Assembly (NCBI GenBank): GCA_964529715.1
Contig: CAZGXI010000024.1
Location: 22,499-86,498 of the forward strand
DNA: 64,000 bases
Source of the DNA: CAZGXI01 sp964529715
Lineage (GTDB): Bacteria; Chloroflexota; Anaerolineae; Aggregatilineales; Ch27
Direction: 5' to 3'
Both the position numbers and the translations under genes were made by a program. The notes under the pieces were generated by a model. That model worked only from the letters and a program-made list of their open reading frames with translations, searched no databases and had not been told where the DNA came from. This document shows, one piece after another, positions 16,682-25,836 of the stretch. Numbering within the stretch: position 1 is the stretch's first letter; each line of letters starts with the position of its first letter.

Positions 16682-17689
16682 GTGGATATGACGAAACCGG
16701 TGCAATCCCTGGCCGACGGATACATCCGCTGGGTGCGTTCGCACGTCGGCCACGAGTTGATCTATCTCGTCTACGCCAGCGTGGTCATCTTTGACGAGGC
16801 CGGGCGCGTGTTGGCCCAGGAGCGTTACGACTTTGACTGGTGGAGCGTGCCCGGCGGGGCGATGGAATTGCGCGAAGCGTTGCCAGAAACGGCCTGCCGC
16901 GAGGTGCGCGAAGAGTGCGGGATCGATGTGGCGCTGCATGGGCTGGTGGGCGTCTACAGCCATCCGCGCTTCAACCTGCATTATCCGAACGGCGACGACG
17001 TGCAGCAGTGGACGGTCTGCTTTTGGGGCGAAGTGGCCGGGGGCGTGCTGCGCCCAGACGGAGCCGAGTCGCTGCGCCTGTTCTTCGCTGAACCGGAAGC
17101 GATCCTGGCCCGCACGCACCCCGCCCACGCGGCTATGATCCAGGACGCGCTGCGCGTCCGCGCCGGAGAAAAACCCGCGCTGGAGCCGATCGAGTCGTTC
17201 CCACCCCTCAAGCCCTACTATCCCATCCTGCGGCGGCATGTCGGTCAGCAGCCGATTATCCTGCCGGGTGCAACGGCGATGATCGAAGACGACCAGGGAC
17301 GTATCCTGATGATCCATCGCACCGATGAGGACTGCTGGACCCCGCCCGGCGGCCTGTCGGACCTGGGCGAAACGACCACGGCGACCCTGGTCCGTGAGGT
17401 GCGCGAGGAAACCGGCCTGGAAGTGGAGCCTTACGCCATCGTCGGGCTGTACAGCGATCCGGCCCTGTTCTACGGTGCCTTTCCCAACGGCGACCGGGTG
17501 CACGCCGTCGATGTGACGATGGCCTGCCGCGTGGTCGGCGGGACGTTGGTGGCGGAAGGCAACGACGACGAAAGCCGGGAAGTGGCTTTTCTGCCGCCGG
17601 AAGTTGCCGCCGAACGGGGCTGCATGGAATGGGTCGGCGTGGTGATCCGGGACTACTTTGACCGGGACGGCTGGCCACACGTGCGGTAG
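16682..17689 (+). CDS. Protein with two Nudix hydrolase domains
   Basis: 335 residues. Each half has a complete Nudix box: GGAMELREALPETACREVRE then ECG (about 58-80), and GGLSDLGETTTATLVREVRE then ETG (about 222-244). These bind Mg2+ and cleave nucleoside diphosphates linked to another group. A linker near residues 150-190 separates them. The first domain is related to the second but diverged, so this is an old tandem fusion. The start could be GTG at 16682 or ATG at 16688; the latter has a better-spaced TTAGGTG upstream. The substrate cannot be told from sequence. Confidence 0.88.
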   Translation: MDMTKPVQSLADGYIRWVRSHVGHELIYLVYASVVIFDEAGRVLAQERYDFDWWSVPGGAMELREALPETACREVREECGIDVALHGLVGVYSHPRFNLHYPNGDDVQQWTVCFWGEVAGGVLRPDGAESLRLFFAEPEAILARTHPAHAAMIQDALRVRAGEKPALEPIESFPPLKPYYPILRRHVGQQPIILPGATAMIEDDQGRILMIHRTDEDCWTPPGGLSDLGETTTATLVREVREETGLEVEPYAIVGLYSDPALFYGAFPNGDRVHAVDVTMACRVVGGTLVAEGNDDESREVAFLPPEVAAERGCMEWVGVVIRDYFDRDGWPHVR

Positions 17690-17702
17690 CCGCCCGGCAG
17701 GG

Positions 17703-17728
17703 GCGGGGCGTTCACCAGAACGCCCCGC
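17703..17728. repeat. Palindrome GCGGGGCGTTC/GAACGCCCCGC
   Basis: Perfect 11-base stem with loop ACCA in the convergent gap after the double Nudix gene. It lacks a T-run. It could stop transcription from both sides, and it shares its core with 16104-16127. Confidence 0.65.
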
Positions 17729-17743
17729 GCGCCAGAAGGGGGA

Positions 17744-17971
17744 TCAATACCCGTATGTGGGGTCTCCCTGAGAGGACACGCGCGCCAGGCAGCGCGCCAG
17801 TGCGGAGTCTGGGCCTTCGGCGTATTGGAAGTTCGGACCCAGGCCGTGTGTGGCGCAGATTGCCATGTCGGTGCGCTGATCAGCACTCACGGCGGCGACG
17901 GCCAACAGGCTAACGACAACGGTAATCAAAAGAATCGTTGCCACCAAACGGAAACGATGAGCGGACTTCAT
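17744..17971 (-). CDS. Small secreted or membrane-anchored protein
   Basis: 75 residues: a basic N-terminus, one hydrophobic segment ending VAAVSADQ (about 9-30), then a short mature part with two Cys (AICATHGLG; ALARCLARV). A well-placed AAAGGAAAG site precedes the ATG, which supports a real gene. No family recognised. It is transcribed away from the M24 peptidase, and the AT-rich gap 17972-18118 should hold both promoters. Confidence 0.6.
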   Translation of the reverse strand: MKSAHRFRLVATILLITVVVSLLAVAAVSADQRTDMAICATHGLGPNFQYAEGPDSALARCLARVSSQGDPTYGY

Positions 17972-18118
17972 GGGTACTCTTTCCTTTCAGAATCTGGTGA
18001 ACCTGCTCTAAGTAGTAGGTCATATCGTGTGATGCTCTTTATTCAACCATAAGTAGACTTATTTTGTCAATATTTGGAAAATATTCACTAAGGGTATGAG
18101 CACGGTCAAGGAGCCTCC

Positions 18119-19228
18119 ATGTTTCTTCAACGCCTCGAAATCCTGCAAAACATCGTCGCCCGTGCCGGACTGGACGCCGCCGCGCTGATCCCTGGCGCGG
18201 ACCTGCACTTCGTGACCGGCGTGGACTTCCACCTGATCAAACGCCCGTTCGTGGCGCTGTTCCCGCCGCAGGGTGAGCCGGTCTTCGTGCTGCCGGAACT
18301 GGACAGGCTTAACTTGCAGGCGGCGAATCCCTTCCCGCTGCGTGCCCTCGGTTACACCGATACGGACGGCCCAGACGCGGCCTTCGCAGAAGCGGGGCGC
18401 ATCCTGGGCGTGGACGGGGGGCGCGTGGGCGTGCAGGGCACCCGGATGCGCTTCTTCGAGGCGCAGTACCTCACGCGCCACCTGCCCAGCATCACCCTGG
18501 TCGATGCCGACGACGCGCTGGCTGATCTGCGGATGCGCAAGGACGCCGCCGCCGTCGAGTCCATGCGGCGGGCCATCGCCATCAGCGAGACGGCGCTGGC
18601 CGAGATCGTCGCGGGTGTGCGCCCCGGCATGACCGAGCGCGCCATTGCCAACCGCCTGCACATCGCCATGCTACGCGGCGGGGGCGGCGCGCTGCCTTTC
18701 GACGTGACGGTGCTGTCCGGCCCGAACAGTGCCCTGCCGCACGGCGTCCCTGGCGACCGGCCCATCCGTGAGGGCGAACTGCTGCTCTTTGACTATGGCA
18801 CGACGGTGGACGGCTATGCTTCGGACATCACGCGCACATTCGTGGTGGGCGAATTGACCGACTCGCGCCTGCGAGATGCTTATCTCGCGGTATTGAACGC
18901 CAACGAAGCCGGGCGCAAGGCCGCCGGGCCGGGCGTCCCCGCGCAGGAGGTGGACCGCGCCGCGCGGCGGGAGATCGTCCGGGCGGGCTTCGGCGATTAC
19001 TTCATCCACCGCACCGGGCACGGCCTGGGCCTGGATATTCACGAAGGGCCGTACATCCGCGAGGGCAACGACCGCGCGCTGGAGCCGGGCAATACCTTCA
19101 CCGTCGAGCCGGGCGTCTATCTGCCGGGCATGGGTGGGGTGCGCATCGAGGATAACGTGCTGATCACGGAGAACGGCGCGGAAACGCTGACCACGTTCCC
19201 CAGGGAGTTGCAGTCCATCGGGAGATAG
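18119..19228 (+). CDS. M24 family Xaa-Pro aminopeptidase
   Basis: 369 residues. An N-terminal creatinase-like domain (1-130) is followed by the pita-bread catalytic domain. All five metal ligands of the family can be seen: Asp in LLFDYGTTVDGYASDITR (two Asp), His in HRTGHGLGLDIHE, Glu in FTVEPGVYLPG and Glu in VRIEDNVLI. Such enzymes remove the N-terminal residue before proline and act in the cytoplasm. The start follows AAGGAG by 6 bases. Compare the degenerate homologue at 25836-27236. It converges on the sensor kinase gene. Confidence 0.93.
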   Translation: MFLQRLEILQNIVARAGLDAAALIPGADLHFVTGVDFHLIKRPFVALFPPQGEPVFVLPELDRLNLQAANPFPLRALGYTDTDGPDAAFAEAGRILGVDGGRVGVQGTRMRFFEAQYLTRHLPSITLVDADDALADLRMRKDAAAVESMRRAIAISETALAEIVAGVRPGMTERAIANRLHIAMLRGGGGALPFDVTVLSGPNSALPHGVPGDRPIREGELLLFDYGTTVDGYASDITRTFVVGELTDSRLRDAYLAVLNANEAGRKAAGPGVPAQEVDRAARREIVRAGFGDYFIHRTGHGLGLDIHEGPYIREGNDRALEPGNTFTVEPGVYLPGMGGVRIEDNVLITENGAETLTTFPRELQSIGR

Positions 19229-19271
19229 GGTGGGCAAAAGTGCGTGGGAGAAGCGGCGACTCGCCGACGAG

Positions 19272-20747
19272 TTACCGCGCCCGCCGCGCTACCGTGCTCG
19301 CGCCGAGGGCGGGGAACCACAGCGTAAAGGTCGCGCCCCGGCCCTCCCCGCCGCTGTCCGCGCGGATGCGCCCGCCGTGCGCCTGGACGATCTCCGCCGC
19401 GATAGCCAGCCCCAACCCCGTGCCGCGCCGGGGGCCGCGCGCCTTGTCTGCCTGATAAAACCGCTCGAAGATGCGCGGCAGGTCTTCCGGCGGGATGCCC
19501 TGGCCGGTGTCGCTGATCGTCACCTGCACGCCGCCCGCCGCCGGGCCGACCATTACGCCCACCGCGCCGCCGGACGGCGTAAACTTGAGGGCGTTGTCGA
19601 GCAGGTTGGTGAGCACCTGGGCCAGCCGGTCGCCGTCGCCGGCGATGTCCGGCGCGTCCTGAATATCTCGCACCAGCCGCACACCCCCTTCCGCCGCCTT
19701 GATTGCCAGCCGTTCGGCCACGTTGTCTGCGATCAGGGCCAGGTTCACGCGCTCGTGTCGCATACTCAACCGTCCACTGGAAAGGCGCGCCAGGTCGAGC
19801 AGTTCGTTCACCAGGCGGTTCAGCCGCCCGGCCTCGTCGTGGATGATGCGGGCGTGGTGGGCAGGGTCTTTGCTCGCCCCGTCGATGATCGCCTGGGAGA
19901 ACCCCTGGATGCTCGTCAGCGGCGTGCGCAGGTCGTGGCTGACGTTTGCCAGAAAGTCCTGCTGCGCCGCCTGAGTCGCCTGCACCTGCGCGGCCATGTT
20001 GTTGAAGGCGGTCGCCACATCGCGGATTTCGTCTGGCCCCTGCACCGGCACGCGCTGACGGTAGTCCCCAGCGGCGACGGCATGGGCGGCGTCACGGAGG
20101 CGCTGGAGATGGCGCACCAGGCCCCGGCTGGTCAGCCAGGCCAGCGCGGCAGCGATCCCCAGACCGACCAGCCCGGCCTCGATCAACGGGCCGAGCAGGG
20201 ATGCGCCGAATGTGTTCAGCACCTCTCCCCATGATGACTGCGGGCGCGGCGCGGCCAGCAGCAGCACGGCGCCGTTCCACGGCTGTGGCAGGATTTGCCC
20301 CACGAACAGCCAGACATCGCCATCACCCTGGGTAAAGCGACCCTGGAACAGCGGTTCCGCCGAGCCAGATAGAGGCGCGGGCGGCAGCACGCCCTCACGC
20401 TGGAGGTCTACCACTCCCCCGGCCTCGAAAACGCCCAGCGAGTCGTAGATGACCACGCCCTCCGGCCCGACCAGCAGGGCGCGCACCGTCTGGCGCGAGG
20501 ATAGTTCGTCCAGGGCGCGGGCGATCAGTTCCGGGCGGTTGGGATTAAGCAGCCTACCGCCGAGCGCGCCGCTGCCGACCCGTTCGACCGTCCGCGCAAT
20601 GGTGACCAGCCGCTGCACAATCGGCTCAACCGGCACGGGCCGGGCACGCAGCAGCAGCACGACCAGCACACTGATCACAGCCAGCGTGACCAGCAGCACG
20701 ACCAGGTAGGAGGCCATCAAGCGCACGCGCAGGCGGTTCACGAGCAT
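19272..20747 (-). CDS. Membrane sensor histidine kinase
   Basis: 491 residues. Two transmembrane helices (about 11-33 and 185-210) bracket an extracytoplasmic sensor domain. A HAMP linker (about 210-265) and HisKA domain follow, with the phospho-acceptor His in FLANVSHDLRTPL (near residue 270). The ATPase domain has N (NLLDNALKF), G1 (DTGQGIPPEDL), F (RIFERFYQ) and G2 (GTGLGLAI) boxes. It autophosphorylates and passes phosphate to a response regulator. The probable partner is the regulator at 22391-23077, although a radical SAM gene lies between them on the same strand. Confidence 0.93.
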   Translation of the reverse strand: MLVNRLRVRLMASYLVVLLVTLAVISVLVVLLLRARPVPVEPIVQRLVTIARTVERVGSGALGGRLLNPNRPELIARALDELSSRQTVRALLVGPEGVVIYDSLGVFEAGGVVDLQREGVLPPAPLSGSAEPLFQGRFTQGDGDVWLFVGQILPQPWNGAVLLLAAPRPQSSWGEVLNTFGASLLGPLIEAGLVGLGIAAALAWLTSRGLVRHLQRLRDAAHAVAAGDYRQRVPVQGPDEIRDVATAFNNMAAQVQATQAAQQDFLANVSHDLRTPLTSIQGFSQAIIDGASKDPAHHARIIHDEAGRLNRLVNELLDLARLSSGRLSMRHERVNLALIADNVAERLAIKAAEGGVRLVRDIQDAPDIAGDGDRLAQVLTNLLDNALKFTPSGGAVGVMVGPAAGGVQVTISDTGQGIPPEDLPRIFERFYQADKARGPRRGTGLGLAIAAEIVQAHGGRIRADSGGEGRGATFTLWFPALGASTVARRAR

Positions 20748-20854
20748 GTCTCCAGGGTAGGGGGAAAATGTAAACGATGTGTGATGGTCGTGGAGAGGAT
20801 TGTAGCGGTAGAAGAGGTTTGCCTGCCAGTCGAAAGCGCAGACGGCCAGGGTCT

Positions 20855-20890
20855 AAAAACGTGGGGGCGATGCCATGTGTCGCCCCCACG
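20855..20890 (-). terminator. Rho-independent terminator after the radical SAM gene
   Basis: On the minus strand a perfect 11-base stem (CGTGGGGGCGA/TCGCCCCCACG, 20860-20890) is followed by TTTTTAGAC. It lies 24 bases after the radical SAM stop codon, so it separates that gene from the kinase gene. Confidence 0.75.
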
Positions 20891-20913
20891 AACCGTTTTT
20901 GAAGCTCGATCCC

Positions 20914-22185
20914 TTACCGGTTCACGGCGATGTCCGGCACGGGGACTTCGGTTTCCTGCGGGGCGTTTTCGCCTTCGCCCACGTTGCGCTGCGCCACGAC
21001 GTAAGTGCCATACAGACGCCACTCGTCCATGCGGCAGGAGTGGATTAGCTTGCCGTCCCACACGGTCATGTCTGGGCAGCTATCGCACATGTCTTGGCGA
21101 CCATCCGGCAGCAGGTCCGGCGCGTTGACGATGCCGATGCTCTGGATGTACACCGGCTGGAAGAGACGCGCCGGGTGACGTAGGATGTCCTTCCAGTAGT
21201 TGCGGTGCACACGGCCTAACCCCCGGTCCAGCGCGCCCAGCAGAAAGGCGATCTTGGGCAGCTTGTTCATCGGTGTGTAGGTCAGGTAGGTGCCCTTGAA
21301 CAGGTGATGGAAGACCTGCACCAGTTCCATCGCCTTCGGGCCGAGTGAGCCGTACATCTGGCCTTTGGCGCCCAACTGCACCGCGATCAGCCACTTGATC
21401 GCGTCGTGGGTTTGCGTGCCGCCCAGGTAGGCCGACGTTTCGTAGTGATCGTAAACCTTCTTGATCTCGGCGTACACGTCGCGCGAATAGATGTCGATCT
21501 CGCTGCTGTCTTCGGTCTTGTAGCTGACTTCGACCTCGACCGGCTGGCCGTTTACGAAGTAGTTGTAGACCCCGTCCGTCGGCGCGCCCCGGAAAGTAAT
21601 GAACACCAGGCCGTGCACAATGTCGATGTGATCGTTAGCCCACTGCACGATCTGCGGCACCAGGTGCAGGTTGCCAGGATAGATGGTCGAACCGAAGCTG
21701 ACGAACAGCCCCCCCACCCGCGCCACCATGCGGGCATATTCCAGGCGCAGCTCGCACAGTTCGAGTTCGTTCTTGCCTTTCCAGTGCGGGCGGTTCTGCT
21801 CGCTGTCGATGTGGAAGGTGAAGCCGATGGCCCCGGCGCGCTTGAGTTCACGCATGAACGGCTCATCGTCCACCAGGCGGATGCCGTTGGTCAGGATCAG
21901 CGGCTTGATGCCCCGCTCCCGGATGTAGGCCAGGATTTCCATAATCTGGGGATGAATCAATGGCTCGCCGCCGGCGATGGAGATGTTGTCGCAGTTGCGC
22001 CATTCCTTGAGAAAATCGATCTCTTCTTTGATCTGTTCCAAGGACTTGTGCCCGGTCATGTTGCGGCGGTAACAGCCCCGGCAGTAGGTGTTGCACTTGT
22101 CGGTGATTTCCAGCCAGCCGATGGGGTTGTCGTTCATCGACCAGGGGAAGCGGTACATGTTGCGTTTAAATGGCGGTCGCTGCAT
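20914..22185 (-). CDS. Radical SAM enzyme with C-terminal Cys cluster
   Basis: 423 residues from MQRPPFKRN, placed 6 bases after a perfect AGGAGG site; the frame is open to 22245 but lacks a ribosome site there. The [4Fe-4S] motif is CNTYCRGC (near residue 33), followed by a SAM-binding GGEP (ISIAGGEPLIHP). C-terminal Cys residues (DMCDSCPDMTVW...HSCRMDEW) could hold an auxiliary cluster, as in SPASM-type enzymes. The substrate is unknown. A terminator follows, and a candidate promoter precedes it at 22228-22255, so it may form its own transcript between the regulator and the kinase. Confidence 0.85.
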   Translation of the reverse strand: MQRPPFKRNMYRFPWSMNDNPIGWLEITDKCNTYCRGCYRRNMTGHKSLEQIKEEIDFLKEWRNCDNISIAGGEPLIHPQIMEILAYIRERGIKPLILTNGIRLVDDEPFMRELKRAGAIGFTFHIDSEQNRPHWKGKNELELCELRLEYARMVARVGGLFVSFGSTIYPGNLHLVPQIVQWANDHIDIVHGLVFITFRGAPTDGVYNYFVNGQPVEVEVSYKTEDSSEIDIYSRDVYAEIKKVYDHYETSAYLGGTQTHDAIKWLIAVQLGAKGQMYGSLGPKAMELVQVFHHLFKGTYLTYTPMNKLPKIAFLLGALDRGLGRVHRNYWKDILRHPARLFQPVYIQSIGIVNAPDLLPDGRQDMCDSCPDMTVWDGKLIHSCRMDEWRLYGTYVVAQRNVGEGENAPQETEVPVPDIAVNR

Positions 22186-22227
22186 CGTAACCTCCTGAAT
22201 AATCCTTCTTTGGTAGAAATTCCGCCA

Positions 22228-22255
22228 ACTATAGCGTGAAAACACAGCCTGTCAT
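22228..22255 (-). promoter_or_regulatory. Candidate promoter of the radical SAM gene
   Basis: On the minus strand ATGACA (22255-22250) and TATAGT (22233-22228) are separated by 16 bases. Each hexamer matches consensus at five of six positions. It lies about 40 bases upstream of the chosen start codon. Confidence 0.4.
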
Positions 22256-22335
22256 GCAAAGTTACTCAGGAGAATGTAATATAATATTTCATATCCTTTA
22301 TATCGTTTTTTGCGCCGATTCTCGATGGAATCCGT

Positions 22336-22359
22336 CGGGGCGACCCGCCGGTCGCCCCG
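22336..22359. repeat. Palindrome CGGGGCGACC/GGTCGCCCCG
   Basis: Perfect 10-base stem with loop CGCC, just past the stop codon of the response regulator at 22391. A short T-run (GTTTTAAA) lies on the plus-strand side only, so it is not a canonical terminator for that gene. Confidence 0.6.
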
Positions 22360-22390
22360 CCACAAGTTTTAAATGCACCCGTTTTCCTGA

Positions 22391-23077
22391 TCACCCCGCC
22401 GCGACCAGCTTGTAGCCCACGCCCCACACCGTCTCGATCACGGCGGTGCAGGCCGGGCCGAGTTTGCTCCGCAAGTGCGCCACGTGCACGTCCACCGTGC
22501 GCGTCTCGCCGTAGAAATCGAAGCCCCACACCAGGTCCAGCAGCTTTTCTCGGCTCAGCACGATGCCCTGGTTTTCGACCAGCGCCAGCAGCAGGTCGAA
22601 TTCCTTGGCCCGCAGTTCGACCGGCCCCCCCGCCACCGTGACCGTCCGCCGGGCCGGGTCGATGGTCAGGTTGCCCAGCGTGCGCGCCCTGCCGCCCGCA
22701 TCGGGAGGCTTCTTTTCCGCCCGGCGTAGGATGGCTTTGACGCGCGCCGCCAGTTCGCGCGGGTTGAACGGCTTGGTCAGGTAGTCGTCGGCGCCCAGTT
22801 CCAGCCCGACGATCTTATCCACGTCGTCGTCGCGCGCCGTGAGCATCAGGATCGGCAGGTCCGACCCGGCGCGCACGCGGCGGCACACCTCCCAGCCGTC
22901 GATCTCCGGCAACATCAGGTCCAGCACCACCAGGGCGGGGGAATCGGCCTGGATGCGCTGCAAGGCTTTGGCGCCGTCTCTGGCGCTGATCACGCGGAAG
23001 CCGTCCTGTTCCAGGTACAGCGTCGCCAGTTCGATGATGTGCGGGTCGTCGTCCACCACGAGGATCGTGTCGGGCAT
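22391..23077 (-). CDS. OmpR/PhoB-type response regulator
   Basis: 228 residues from MPDTILVVDDD. The receiver domain has D9/D10/D11, phospho-acceptor D53 (LVVLDLMLP) and the Lys of YLTKPF. The winged-helix domain follows (about 130-228), with ELRAKEFDLLLALVENQG and ETVWGVGYKLV. The start lies only 8 bases after the stop codon of the STAND ATPase gene, so the two are very likely co-transcribed. The kinase at 19272-20747 is the likeliest phosphate donor. Confidence 0.93.
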   Translation of the reverse strand: MPDTILVVDDDPHIIELATLYLEQDGFRVISARDGAKALQRIQADSPALVVLDLMLPEIDGWEVCRRVRAGSDLPILMLTARDDDVDKIVGLELGADDYLTKPFNPRELAARVKAILRRAEKKPPDAGGRARTLGNLTIDPARRTVTVAGGPVELRAKEFDLLLALVENQGIVLSREKLLDLVWGFDFYGETRTVDVHVAHLRSKLGPACTAVIETVWGVGYKLVAAG

Positions 23078-23085
23078 GGGGCGCG

Positions 23086-25318
23086 TCACTCCATCAGCCA
23101 ATCCGGCTGCGGCTCCCCGACGACTGCCTGCCATGCCGCGCCGAACGCCTCCGCGCCGACCTGCTCCCGTGCGGCGCGCATACTCTGGTGTGCATATTCA
23201 GCGTATTCGGGCAAGCCGATCCGCAGATAAACCTCGCGGGCGAACAGGATACCTCGAATCGCTTCCTCAAGACGGTCAAGGGCAACCAGTGTCGGCCACA
23301 TGCGCCGCCGTGTTACAGCCAGCGAGTAGGCATCTTCGATTGCGGTGAAAACAGCCTGGGCTTGCTCATAGTAACTCAGAGCTTGCGGCCACTGTTCTTG
23401 TTTCTGATACCAGTCGCCCAACGCTTGCAGGGTGTTGGCTTGGCCGAGGCGGGCCCCGATCTGCTCGTAGAGGGGCAGGGCGCGGTCGTAGTACTCCCGT
23501 GCGCCGGACAGGTCGTCCAGCCGCAGGCTCAAGTCGCCCAACGCCCTGAGGGTGTTGGCTTGGCCGAGGCGGTCGGCGATCTGCTCGTAGAGGGGCAGGG
23601 CGCGGTCGTAGTACTCCCGCGCGCCGGCCAGGTCGTCCAGCCGCAGGCTCAAGTCGCCCAACGCCCTGAGGGTGTTGGCTTGGNNNNNNNNNNNNNNNNN
23701 NNNNNNNNNNNNNNNNNNNNNNNNNNNNNNNNNNNNNNNNNNNNNNNNNNNNNNNNNNNNNNNNNNNNNNNNNNNNNNNNNNNCCGAGGCGGGAATCCGT
23801 CTGCTGGAAGAGGTGCAGGGCGCGGTCGTAGTACTCCCGCGCGCCGGACAGGTCGGCCAGGCGCAGGCTCAAGTCGCCCAACGCTTGCAGGGTGTTGGCT
23901 TGGCCCTGAAGGTTGCCTCGTTCACCCGCGACGATCAGCGCCGCGTCCAGCCACTCGCGCAGGATGGTGTGTTCATTGGCAATGAGTAACCACTGCCACA
24001 CGTCCCGCACGTAGGGCAGCAGCAGGTCCGGGGCATGGTCGCGCGCCCAGGCGAAGGCGTGGCGGTACTGCGCCAGGTCCACTTCCAGCGGCGCGAATTC
24101 GTGCCGTTCGTCGATCCAGTAATCCGCCTGCGCCTGGTAAAACGCCAGGTGCAGCCCGCGCGCGGCGGCCTCTTCGCCTTCCCGCCTGAGCAGGGCCAGG
24201 GCGTAGGCGCGCAGCAGGGCGTGCTGAGTCCAGCGGCCCTCGGTGGTCTGGGTCAGCAGGGCGCGGTCGCGCAGCACGTCCAGGAATTCGGCGGCGGCGT
24301 CCGCCTGGTCGTCCCACAGCGCGGCGGCGGCCTCTGTGCCGAAGTCGGCTTCCGGCGGGGCGAACGCGCCCAAAAAGCGGAAGCGCCGTTGGTAATCCGC
24401 GCCCATCTGCGCGCCCACGTCGTCGTAGCTGAACTTGAGGGCGGCTTCCACCGCGCTCTGGCGGTTGGCCTGATCCAGCGGCGGCAGGTCGCCGAAGCCT
24501 TCCCCGGTCTGCACGCGGGCCAGCAGGTCGGCGATGGCTTTTTCGCGCCGGGGGCGGTCGCCGCGCCGCTTCACGTCCCTGGCGGCGATGCGCAGCGCCT
24601 GGACGTGGTAGCCCAACCCTTTGGCCAGCCGTTCCAGCAGGTCGGCGGGCAGGTCGTCAAGGTCCTGCCGCAGCAGGGCCAGCGCGTCGTCAGGCGTCAG
24701 CACGTCCAGGGATTGCAATCCGAACTCCTCGGCGATGCGCGCGTCGCGCGTGGTGACGAGCAGACGGGCGTCGGCGGGCAGGGCGCGGCGCAGCGGTTCG
24801 ACGGCGGCGGGGGTCCACACGTCGTCCAGCACGGCCAGCAGCGGCCCGTGTCCGCTCAGCAGCGCGCACACGGCTTCCGGTTGCAGTTGCAGGCGGTTCT
24901 CCCGCAGCGTCTGGGTGATGAACTGCGGGTCGCCCCCGTAGGCATAGCACGCCCAACGCTCCAATATGGCCTGGCACTGATCGCCGCTGCGGAAGGCGTA
25001 GCCCAGGTCGGCCCACAGCACGCCGCCGGAGTACGCCGCGCCGTGCGCGTGGACGAACATCGAGGCCAGGGTGCTCTTGCCCACGCCCGCCATCCCCGCG
25101 ACGGCAGCGGTGATCGCGGCGCTGGAATCGTGGGCCAGGCGGGTCCGCAGCGCGTCCAGGTCCGCGCGCCGCCCGACCGCGTCCTGCCAGCGGTTGAGCG
25201 CGTCCTTTTCGGCGGGGCGCGTCCACGCGCGCTGGACGGGGATCAGGTGCAGGTTTTGCACGCCGATCTGGGTGACGTTCTGCCCACCGGTCGCTGTTTG
25301 GTGAATGTCAAAGGACAT
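23086..25318 (-). CDS. STAND ATPase (NB-ARC) with TPR repeats, interrupted by a gap
   Basis: About 740 residues plus whatever is missing in the 100-N gap at 23684-23783; the frame differs across the gap only because its size is arbitrary. The start MSFDIHQTATGG follows a GGGGGCGG site. NB-ARC motifs are the P-loop GVGKSTLA (near residue 80), Walker B LLAVLDDVW, LLVTTRDARI, and HALLRAYALALL in place of MHD. The C-terminal half has 40-residue TPR units with GDLSLRLDDLxGAREYYDRAL. STAND proteins are ATP switches that oligomerise on ligand binding; some act in transcription, others in phage defence. No nuclease domain is visible. Downstream it is coupled to a response regulator. Confidence 0.88.
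23684..23783. other. Assembly gap (100 N)
   Basis: A run of exactly 100 N inside near-identical TPR repeats of the STAND gene. The round number suggests unknown size; repeat collapse is the likely cause. Confidence 0.95.
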
Positions 25319-25375
25319 AATGCCGCCCCCTGGCAAGATGCCCGGCGCATGATCGGTAATGGCTTTAACAGCATT

Positions 25376-25567
25376 ACCCGATGTGCAAGTTTTCGGCGCC
25401 GGAGACTCAAGTCCTCGGCTACGGATGAGCAGTCCACTGAAGTGGATTGCCTTCCTCGGCCTCGGTCAGCAGCGCGGTCCGCTTCAGCGGACTTTGCGGA
25501 CTTAGCTGGGGGGGGAATCCCCGGCGACCGACCAGACGCTGCTGTTTTTGAAACTTGCACTTTGAGT
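25376..25567 (-). repeat. MITE-like element, copy B
   Basis: Inverted ends GATGTGCAAGTTTTC (from 25380) and, on the other strand, CAAAGTGCAAGTTTC. The interior, read on the minus strand, has AAGTCCGCAAAGTCCGCTG, ATCCACTTCAGTGGACT and GCCGAGGACTTGAGTC in the same order as copy A. It lies in the leader region of the STAND gene. Confidence 0.75.
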
Positions 25568-25571
25568 CAGC

Positions 25572-25580
25572 ATTGTAGCA
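25572..25580 (-). promoter_or_regulatory. Candidate extended -10 box upstream of the STAND gene
   Basis: On the minus strand TGCTACAAT matches the TGnTATAAT pattern with one change. If used, element copy B would be transcribed as part of the STAND gene leader, about 250 bases long. No clear -35. Confidence 0.25.
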
Positions 25581-25640
25581 TTCAACCGGTTGCGGCGCTA
25601 CCACATTGCTTCCGTCTGCGCCTGGCCGCTTCGCCGCCTG

Positions 25641-25836
25641 GAGGGTGTGATGCACTGTCGCGCGTTCGCCAGGGAATTCATTCCCTGACTACGGGGGTAA
25701 AGTCCACTGAAGTGGACGCAGAAGTCTCCACGCTGGACCCGTTTTCAGTCCGCTTCAGCGGACTTTTCTTGCGTAGCCGGGGACTTCAGTCCCCGGCGTT
25801 CCGACGGCGCGAACGCGAAGAGTTCATCACACGCGC
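25641..25836. repeat. MITE-like element, copy D
   Basis: The ends GAGGGTGTGATGCACT (25641) and the complement of the right end GCGCGTGTGATGAACT (25836) match at 13 of 16 positions and resemble copy E. The interior holds the palindromes GTCCACTGAAGTGGAC, AGTCCGCTTCAGCGGACT and GCCGGGGACTTCAGTC, shared with family A-C. TA follows the right end; the left flank is TG. The right end touches the TAG stop codon of the M24-like gene. Confidence 0.65.

Noticed and set aside
22391..23134. Longer start for the response regulator at 23134
   Set aside because: The extension overlaps the end of the STAND gene and has no receiver-domain similarity; the ATG at 23077 fits the family.
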